Assembly (NCBI GenBank): GCA_050743125.1
Contig: JBOGEB010000225.1
Location: 1 to 6,327, forward strand
Source of the DNA: JBOGEB01 sp050743125
GTDB taxonomy: Bacteria > Actinomycetota > Nitriliruptoria > Euzebyales > Egibacteraceae
Length of the DNA stretch: 6,327 nt
Reading direction: 5' to 3'
The notes beneath the pieces were generated by a model. It saw only the letters and a list, made by a program, of their open reading frames with translations. It was not told the DNA's origin and ran no database searches. Shown in pieces: positions 4,875 through 6,327 of the stretch. How positions within the stretch are numbered: position 1 is the stretch's first letter; each line of letters starts with the position of its first letter. A program made the position numbers and the translations under genes.

Positions 4875-6206
4875 ATGACGAGGCGGTTACGGGGGACGAG
4901 CTGGGCGCTCGGCCTCGCGGCGCTCCTGGGTCTCCTGGCGGCTTGCGGGAGCCCCCCGCCTGCCCCCGCGCAGGCCGCACCACCACCCGGCCAGGCCGGG
5001 GGCGTCCTGGCGTGCCTCGACACGCCCCAGCAGGACCCGATCCCGCCAGGTGACGCGGCGGCGCAGGTCAAGGCGATCACCGCGCGGGTCGAGGCGATCC
5101 GCGGCCACCGTTTGGGCAAGGACCTTGCTCCCGAGCTCGTCACCGTCCAGGAGATGAGCCGGCGGATCGCTGACCAGGTCAACACCGAGTACCCCGCCGG
5201 CGAGGCCGACGCCGACCGGCGGATCCTCGCAGCTCTCGGCGCTGTCCCGACCGATGTCGACCTGCGGGCGCTCGTGGCCAAGCTGCTCGCCGGTCAGGTC
5301 GTCGGCTTCTACGACACCAAGACCAAAGAGCTCGTCGTCGTCGCGGGCGACCCCAAGGCGCCGCTGAGTGCGGCGGCCCAGATCACTCTGGCGCACGAGT
5401 TGGACCACGCCCTCGTCGATGCGGCCCTCGGGCTGCCGGACGATGAGCCCAAGGGCCCCTCCGACGCGGGGCTGGCGATGCTCGCGCTCGTGGAGGGCGA
5501 CGCGGTGCTCACCCAGCAGCGGTTCCTCCTCAGCGTGATCCCACCCAGCCAGCAGCTCGGGCTGGCCGTGGACCCCGAGATCCTCCAAGCGCAGGCCCAG
5601 CTCCAGGGCTTCCCGTACGTCCTGCGCGCGCAGCTCGAGTTCCCCTACGCCGAGGGAGCCGCGTTCGTGTGCGGCCTGTACGCGCAGGGAGGCTGGCCGG
5701 CCGTCGACGCCGCGTACCGTGCCCTCCCGACAACCAGCGCGCAGATCCTGTTCCCCCAGCGCTACTCCGCGCGTGAGGGCGCGGTCGACCCGCGCGACCC
5801 GGGCGCCCTCGGCGGCGCCTGGAAGCGAGCGCGGACCGACACGATCGGCGCTGCCGAGCTGCTGTGGCTGTTCCAGGCCCCGGGCGACGATCCGCAGGTG
5901 AGCATCGACGACCCGCTCGGCGCGGTCGAGGCCTGGGCCGGCGGCGAGCTGCACCTGTGGACGGACGGCCCCGCCAGCGCCGTCGGCGTCGCGCTCGTCG
6001 ACCGTGCTGGCGACGGCACCCTTTGTGCAGCGGTCGCCCGCTGGTACCAGGCGGCGTTCCCACGCGACCGCGCCGCCGAGCGGCGCCCAGGCGAGGCGCT
6101 CGCCAGCGACGGGGGGACCCAGGACGCCGCCCTGCGCTGCGGCGACCGCGACGTCCGTCTCGGCATCGCCCCGGACCTCGCCACCGCCCGCGCCCTCGCG
6201 AGCTAG
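4875..6206 (+). CDS. Putative secreted lipoprotein with HExxH metallopeptidase-like domain
   Basis: A 443-residue protein of unknown function. It starts with a lipoprotein signal peptide: basic MTRRLR, a hydrophobic stretch at residues 10-21, then lipobox LAAC with Cys24 as the lipidation site. A Pro/Ala-rich linker follows to about residue 43. The central domain has GQVVGFYD at 140-147 and LAHELDHAL at 172-180, a zinc-binding HExxH with His174, Glu175 and His178. LALVEGDA at 203-210 places Glu207 as a likely third zinc ligand (gluzincin pattern). Farther on are PYAEGAAFV at 257-265, GGWPAVDAAY at 272-281 and TSAQILFPQRY at 287-297. From memory these blocks recur in an uncharacterised actinobacterial and archaeal surface-protein family. 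Cys47, Cys266 and two Cys in the C-terminal third could form disulfides. ATG 4875 is preferred; in-frame GTG 4872 and TTG 4869 precede it directly. No Shine-Dalgarno sequence is visible, and an early TTA codon (4887) is unusual here. Proteolysis is inferred, not shown. Confidence 0.85.
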   Translation: MTRRLRGTSWALGLAALLGLLAACGSPPPAPAQAAPPPGQAGGVLACLDTPQQDPIPPGDAAAQVKAITARVEAIRGHRLGKDLAPELVTVQEMSRRIADQVNTEYPAGEADADRRILAALGAVPTDVDLRALVAKLLAGQVVGFYDTKTKELVVVAGDPKAPLSAAAQITLAHELDHALVDAALGLPDDEPKGPSDAGLAMLALVEGDAVLTQQRFLLSVIPPSQQLGLAVDPEILQAQAQLQGFPYVLRAQLEFPYAEGAAFVCGLYAQGGWPAVDAAYRALPTTSAQILFPQRYSAREGAVDPRDPGALGGAWKRARTDTIGAAELLWLFQAPGDDPQVSIDDPLGAVEAWAGGELHLWTDGPASAVGVALVDRAGDGTLCAAVARWYQAAFPRDRAAERRPGEALASDGGTQDAALRCGDRDVRLGIAPDLATARALAS

Positions 6207-6217
6207 GTGCCCTGTGT

Positions 6218-6287
6218 CGTAAGTACGTCACGCACATGTCGACAGGCGATTTCCTGGATCGTCATCCGATGCGTGATCGTACTTATG
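6218..6287 (+). repeat. Imperfect inverted repeat in the AT-richer right-hand region
   Basis: The left arm 6218-6234 (CGTAAGTACGTCACGCA) pairs with the right arm 6270-6287 (TGCGTGATCGTACTTATG) in two runs of 7 and 8 bp, with one unpaired base between them and one mismatch near the outer end. A shorter GGATC/GATCC pair (6256-6260 and 6287-6291) and a TGTCGACA palindrome (6237-6244) lie in the same stretch. It could be a terminator after the lipoprotein gene, an operator, or part of a mobile-element end. No T-tract follows. Confidence 0.55.
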
Positions 6288-6327
6288 ATCCAGAGCGCTA
6301 CGTGCGAAGCATCCGCGACATATGCGT
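6236..6327 (+). CDS. Possible start of an unknown gene, running off the window
   Basis: An ATG at 6236 opens a frame that stays open for 30 codons to the window end. It begins MSTGDFLDRHPMRDR and continues with a charged stretch, TYDPERYVRSIRDI. I do not recognise it. About half its codons end in A or T (CGT, GAT, CAT, TAT, ACT, ATA), unlike the genes to the left, which could mean recent acquisition or that it is not coding. No Shine-Dalgarno sequence precedes it, and the left arm of the inverted repeat lies immediately upstream. On the opposite strand a 40-codon frame is also open from the window edge down to a stop at 6205-6203. That would be the C-terminus of a convergent gene, so which strand codes, if either, is undecided. 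Confidence 0.3.
   Translation, partial: MSTGDFLDRHPMRDRTYDPERYVRSIRDIC

Noticed and set aside
4154..5281. Reverse-strand open frame of 375 codons spanning coaX, the spacer and the lipoprotein start
   Set aside because: It covers parts of two forward genes and the inverted repeat, shows no domain, and is explained as a codon-bias shadow.
6281..6291. TATGAT at 6284-6289 as a promoter -10 box
   Set aside because: No -35 hexamer lies at 16-18 nt upstream, and the motif falls within the possible forward frame and the right arm of the inverted repeat.

Overview
The window looks like the chromosome of a high-GC actinobacterium. By eye the sequence is roughly 70% G+C or more and nearly all codons in the main genes end in G or C. 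Long reverse-strand reading frames appear as shadows, as expected at such composition. The individual proteins resemble their Mycobacterium/Streptomyces counterparts, and the order folB-folK-DUF2520-panC-panD-coaX follows the mycobacterial folate/pantothenate cluster. Here nadC sits between panD and coaX, and the mycobacterial genes between folK and the DUF2520 gene are absent. I cannot name a genus; a deep-branching actinobacterial class would fit but is not shown.

Positions 3-4705 form one tightly packed forward-strand cofactor operon of seven genes. folB and folK (3-916) carry out two successive steps of pterin synthesis for folate. A Rossmann/DUF2520 protein of unknown function (913-1773) follows. 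panC and panD (1770-3064) make pantothenate from pantoate and beta-alanine. nadC (3069-3932) makes nicotinate mononucleotide for NAD. coaX (3929-4705) phosphorylates pantothenate, the first step to coenzyme A. Four of the six junctions are 4-nt start/stop overlaps (GTGA, GTGA, ATGA, TTGA), one is a 19-nt overlap and one is a 4-nt gap. The only strong Shine-Dalgarno sequence is the one before panD. folE, folP, panB, panE, nadA and nadB are not in the window, so each pathway must be completed elsewhere.

Positions 4706-4874 are a non-coding spacer. It has a small hairpin just after coaX, a large stem with perfect 14-bp arms (4781-4852), and a possible leaderless-type -10 element directly before the next gene.

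Positions 4875-6206 encode a predicted secreted lipoprotein with an HELDH zinc-metallopeptidase-like motif and a downstream glutamate. It is not obviously related to the cofactor genes.

Positions 6207-6327 differ in composition (much more A+T). They contain an imperfect inverted repeat and open frames on both strands that run off the end; the forward one starts at an ATG at 6236. I saw no rRNA, tRNA, CRISPR array or recognisable insertion sequence. The operon itself is ordinary housekeeping content. The less explained parts are the DUF2520 protein, the 4781-4852 structure, the lipoprotein, and the compositional break at the right edge.
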